Both the position numbers and the translations under genes were made by a program. Shown one piece after another: positions 30,409 to 31,960 of a stretch of DNA of 31,960 nt. The number at the start of each line of letters is the position of its first letter. Positions within the stretch are counted from its first letter, which is position 1. The notes beneath the pieces were generated by a model. The model ran no database searches, was not told the DNA's origin, and saw nothing but the letters and a program-made list of their open reading frames with translations. The stretch lies in assembly GCA_016297805.1 (NCBI GenBank), contig JAEDFX010000015.1, positions 1 to 31,960 of the forward strand, read 5' to 3'. The DNA is from Treponema sp. (lineage in GTDB: Bacteria; Spirochaetota; Spirochaetia; Treponematales; Treponemataceae).

Positions 30409-31960
30409 ATGGATAAGGCAGAAATCTTAAAGCGTGCAAAAGAATATATTGCAGCAGAAAAAGATGAAAGATTCAGCAAAGAAATCGAAGATTTAATTGC
30501 AAAAGAAGATTACAAAGAGCTTGAAGATCGTTTCTATCAGACTCTCGAATTTGGAACAGGTGGTCTTCGTGGAATCATGGGTGGTGGTACAAACCGCATG
30601 AACACTCTTGAAATCAACCTTGCTACACAGGGATTGGCAAACTATGTTCTTAAGGCATTCCCAAAAGAAGCTGCTGACGGAACTTTAAGTGCAGTTGTTG
30701 CATATGACAGCCGTCTTAATTCAGATGTATTTGCAGAAGCAACAGCTTTGATTTTTGCAGCGAACGGAATCAAGGCTTACCTCTTCTCTAGCCTTCGTCC
30801 TACTCCAGAATTGTCTTTTGCAATTCGTACATTGGGTGCAAAAACAGGTGTTGTTGTAACAGCATCACATAACCCACGCATGTACAATGGTTACAAAGCT
30901 TACTGGGACAATGGTGCTCAGGTTATTGAACCACATGATGTTGGAATCATTGAAGAAGTTAACAAAGTAACTTCTGTAAAAACAATGACTCGTGTAGAAG
31001 CTATTTCTACAGGTAAACTCGTTATTATTGATAAAGAAATCGATGAAAAATACTGGGAAATGTGTAAAGCTCAGCTTTTCCGTCCAGAATTGATTAAAGC
31101 AAAGGCAAAGGATGTTCGCATTGTTTATACACCACTCCACGGAACTGGCGCTATGCATGTAGAAAAAGTTCTTGGTGATCTTGGTTTGAACATTATCACA
31201 GTTCCAGAACAGCGTGAACCAGATGGAAACTTCCCAACTGTAGAAAAGCCAAATCCAGAAGAAAAACCAGCTCTTACATTGGCAGTAGAACTTGCAAAGA
31301 AAGAAAAAGCTGATGGACTTATGGCTACAGATCCAGATGCAGACCGCTTTGGTACAGCATTCCCTGATAAAAACGGAAACTGGGTACTTCTTTCAGGAAA
31401 CCAGATGGGTGCTTTGCTTATGGATTACATTCTCCGTACTCGTACAGAACTTGGAAAAATGCCAAAGAATCCTGCAATCATCCGTTCTATCGTAACATCT
31501 CCATTCGGTGATTACATCTGTAAAAAATACAATGTAACAATGAAAGACTGTCTTACAGGTTTCAAATGGATTGCTGCAATTGAAGATGAATTCGAAAAGG
31601 CTGGAACATACAACTATGTATTCGGTTTGGAAGAATCATATGGTTACAAAGTAGAAAAAGAAGTTATGGATAAAGATGGTGTTTCTGCTGCAGCAATGTG
31701 TGCAGAAATGATTCTTTACTGGCGTTCTGAAGGAAAGAGTCTTCTTGAACACCTGGATGAAATGTACAAAGAATTCGGTTACTTTGAAGACCGTGCTATT
31801 TCACAGAACTTCCCAGGAGCATCTGGTGGAGAAACTATGAAGGCTATGATGGCTTCTATGCGTAAAGATCCTCCTGCTTCACTTGGTGGAGAAAAAGTTG
31901 TACGCGTTCGTGACCTTATGAATGACCCGGACTTACCAAAGAGCAACGTTCTTCAGTTCT
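30409..31960 (+). CDS. phosphoglucomutase/phosphomannomutase (partial, runs off the end)
   Basis: 517 codons visible, no stop in the window. EFGTGGLRGIMGGGTNRMN (48-65) and TASHNP with the phosphoserine Ser153 mark a PgcA-like alpha-phosphoglucomutase. DPDADRFG is the metal loop and GLEESYGY the sugar loop; the final phosphate loop lies beyond the edge. Strong AAGGAG 9 nt before the ATG and regular, CGT/GGT-rich codon use suggest high expression. It follows the other phosphohexomutase by 97 nt, with a small AAAGCC/GGCTTT hairpin between them. Confidence 0.92.
   Translation, partial: MDKAEILKRAKEYIAAEKDERFSKEIEDLIAKEDYKELEDRFYQTLEFGTGGLRGIMGGGTNRMNTLEINLATQGLANYVLKAFPKEAADGTLSAVVAYDSRLNSDVFAEATALIFAANGIKAYLFSSLRPTPELSFAIRTLGAKTGVVVTASHNPRMYNGYKAYWDNGAQVIEPHDVGIIEEVNKVTSVKTMTRVEAISTGKLVIIDKEIDEKYWEMCKAQLFRPELIKAKAKDVRIVYTPLHGTGAMHVEKVLGDLGLNIITVPEQREPDGNFPTVEKPNPEEKPALTLAVELAKKEKADGLMATDPDADRFGTAFPDKNGNWVLLSGNQMGALLMDYILRTRTELGKMPKNPAIIRSIVTSPFGDYICKKYNVTMKDCLTGFKWIAAIEDEFEKAGTYNYVFGLEESYGYKVEKEVMDKDGVSAAAMCAEMILYWRSEGKSLLEHLDEMYKEFGYFEDRAISQNFPGASGGETMKAMMASMRKDPPASLGGEKVVRVRDLMNDPDLPKSNVLQF

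Noticed and set aside
30865..31158. 97-codon minus-strand frame inside the phosphoglucomutase gene
   Set aside because: It lies fully within a well-supported gene with strong codon bias; it is a shadow frame.

Overview
The window looks like AT-rich spirochaete DNA, most likely a Treponema from a host-associated niche. The evidence is the flanking chromosome: an MtaB-type tRNA methylthiotransferase, a TPR protein, a bactofilin, an RluA-type pseudouridine synthase, a PTS IIA protein carrying an excisionase-type HTH, a degenerate M23 protein and two alpha-D-phosphohexomutases. This assignment rests on gene content and style; no database search was possible.

About 20.4 kb (roughly 717-21234) is an integrated mobilizable element in the 3' half of a tRNA-Pro(TGG) gene. 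A 45-bp exact direct repeat (717-761 and 21190-21234) marks its ends. The tyrosine recombinase (19954-21135) sits against the intact tRNA, and ATTAACAT arm-type repeats lie inside both ends. The former tRNA terminator is still visible at 684-713, displaced 20 kb from the tRNA.

Left half of the element, all on the minus strand: a defence operon reading hsdR, hsdM, hsdS, a DisA-type (DAC) nucleotide cyclase-like protein, a SLATT-type membrane protein, a 39-residue ORF and a YunG-like protein with a topoisomerase-type zinc finger. Gaps are 2-20 nt, so a complete type I restriction-modification system is co-transcribed with what looks like a CBASS-like nucleotide-signalling unit built on a DisA fold. 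Upstream are a structured GC-richer non-coding stretch, a lipoprotein gene, a divergent controller-type XRE regulator with two CTCTA-N4-TAGAG operators, an unknown gene, and a HigA-like regulator behind overlapping divergent promoters.

Right half of the element: a plasmid-like backbone on the minus strand (excisionase-like HTH, leader peptide, replication initiator, ParB-like protein, MobC, MobA relaxase, and an out-of-frame overlapping MobB-like membrane protein), a divergent two-HTH repressor, and a HigBA toxin-antitoxin pair. No type IV secretion genes are present, so it would be mobilized by another element. The initiator leader shows a predicted antisense RNA with terminator, a leader ORF overlapping rep, and a hairpin hiding the rep ribosome binding site.

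Three small-RNA-like genes on the plus strand share an ATGACA-N17-TATAAT-type promoter and a 3' hairpin/terminator domain with compensatory base changes. They are the strongest unexplained signal, together with the DAC/SLATT unit.

Beyond the tRNA (21265-31960) the DNA is ordinary chromosome: a minus-strand cluster (RluA, bactofilin, TPR, MtaB), then mostly plus-strand envelope and sugar-phosphate genes.
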